Assembly: GCA_943371025.1 (NCBI GenBank)
Contig: CALRTC020000005.1
Coordinates: 191,140-255,139, forward strand
From: Niveispirillum sp943371025
Lineage (GTDB): Bacteria > Pseudomonadota > Alphaproteobacteria > Azospirillales > Azospirillaceae
DNA: 64,000 bases
Direction of reading: 5' to 3'
Shown here: one piece after another, positions 63,186 to 64,000 of the stretch
Position numbering within the stretch: the first letter of the stretch is position 1
How the letters are laid out: each line of letters opens with the position of its first letter
Translations under genes and position numbers: made by a program
The notes under the pieces: model-generated
What the model saw: only the letters and a program-made list of their open reading frames with translations
Database searches by the model: none
What the model was told of the DNA's origin: nothing

Positions 63186-64000
63186 TTCCGCCCCTCCCCG
63201 TGGCTGAAATTGTCGGGTGCGGCCTGCATCAGGTGGATGAAGGCATCCTCCAGGGTCGGATCGCCGCGCCGCCAGTCCAGCCCGTCCTGTCCCATCCAGG
63301 GGCCGACGGCGGCATCCAGGGCCGCCCCGTCTGGTCCGCTGACATGCAAGGTGGCGCCAAACGGCGCGATCATGGTCACGCCCGGCCGGCCCGACAGGGT
63401 GCGGGCCAGCACGGCGATGCGGTCGGGCGGGCCGCTGACATGCCAGGTGGACAAGCCGCTGGTCGCCACCACCTCTGCCACCGTGCCATCGGCCAGCAGC
63501 CTGCCATAGGCCAGATAGGCGATGCGGTGGCAGCGCTCCGCCTCATCCATATAGTGGGTGCTGACCAGCACGGTCATGCCCTCCGCCGCCAGGGCGTGGA
63601 TTTCGTCCCAGAATTCCCGCCGCGCCTTGGGATCGACGCCGGCCGTCGGCTCGTCCAGCAGCAGCAGGGCCGGTTCATGCAGGATGCAGGCGGCCAGCGC
63701 CAGCCGCTGTTTCCACCCGCCCGACAGGGTGCCGGCCAGCTGATCCTGGCGATTGGCCAGGCCCAGCCGTTCCAGCGCGCGCGCCACCCGCGCCCGGCGG
63801 TCGGACAGGGCATAGAGCCTTGCCACGAAATCCAGGTTCTCCTTGATGGTCAGATCCTCATAGAGGCTGAATTTCTGCGTCATGTAGCCGACGCGCTGCT
63901 TGATGGCCCAGGCGTCGCGCCGGATGTCGAAGCCCAGGCAGGTGCCTTCGCCGGCATCGGGCACCAGCAACCCGCACAGCATGCGGATGGTCGTGGTCTT
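63182..64000 (-). CDS. ABC transporter ATP-binding protein, N-terminus cut by the right edge
   Basis: A partial ATPase of 272 residues to the edge. The edge falls inside Walker A: the first codons visible read KTTTIRM. Then follow the Q-loop (VGYMTQKFSLYEDL), the signature LSGGWKQRLALA, Walker B LLLLDEPTAGVDP and the H-loop STHYMDEAERC, and a C-terminal domain of YbhF type. The ATG at 63982 is internal. It couples to the permease gene by a 4-bp overlap. Confidence 0.93.
   Translation of the reverse strand, partial: KTTTIRMLCGLLVPDAGEGTCLGFDIRRDAWAIKQRVGYMTQKFSLYEDLTIKENLDFVARLYALSDRRARVARALERLGLANRQDQLAGTLSGGWKQRLALAACILHEPALLLLDEPTAGVDPKARREFWDEIHALAAEGMTVLVSTHYMDEAERCHRIAYLAYGRLLADGTVAEVVATSGLSTWHVSGPPDRIAVLARTLSGRPGVTMIAPFGATLHVSGPDGAALDAAVGPWMGQDGLDWRRGDPTLEDAFIHLMQAAPDNFSHGEGRK

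Overview
The window is GC-rich, densely packed DNA with strong Shine-Dalgarno sequences and many 4-bp ATGA/GTGA gene overlaps. Large TonB-dependent receptors, an RND pump, a GC-rich palindromic repeat and the overall protein style fit an alphaproteobacterium, perhaps a plant- or soil-associated Azospirillaceae/Rhodospirillales member. The lineage is inferred; no rRNA or tRNA gene is visible.

Left part (1-20.3 kb): a DUF6519/LamG/kelch protein of the kind found near phage-tail-like gene sets, then pyruvate kinase, a DEAD-box RNA helicase, an RND efflux pair with a divergent TetR regulator, a metallophosphoesterase, a beta-propeller GGDEF sensor, a methyltransferase and a DUF2142 membrane protein.

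Central part (20.3-43.6 kb): a glucuronoarabinoxylan utilisation region. It encodes a GH3 beta-glycosidase, an SGNH acetylesterase, a GH67 alpha-glucuronidase, a GntR regulator, D-mannonate dehydratase, a hexuronate-type MFS transporter, a large TonB-dependent receptor, a GH10 xylanase, a GH9 glucanase and two tandem GH43 enzymes. A TetR/tautomerase pair sits inside it and an M28 peptidase follows. The expected flow is receptor-mediated import of xylan oligosaccharides, periplasmic trimming, uronate import by the MFS carrier and mannonate dehydration. Uronate isomerase, mannonate oxidoreductase and KDG kinase are not in the window.

Right-central part (43.7-54.0 kb): a VapBC-type module, then four translationally coupled flavin-dependent 'tryptophan halogenase' family genes, divergent from a 1124-aa TonB-dependent receptor. 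One of the four has lost the catalytic lysine, the WxWxIP motif and the EPLEST motif. Eight copies of a LacI-type palindrome, about ATGnTAGCGCTAACAT, lie in front of the xylan genes and in the halogenase/receptor promoter region. They appear to tie the two sets into one regulon, yet no LacI gene is present. This link is the most interesting feature of the window.

Right end (54.0-64.0 kb): an iron-type TonB receptor operon with a small membrane protein and a PepSY protein behind a Fur-box-like region, an M20 amidohydrolase, an Lrp/AsnC regulator, a class III aminotransferase and an ABC-2 exporter whose ATPase gene runs off the right edge.
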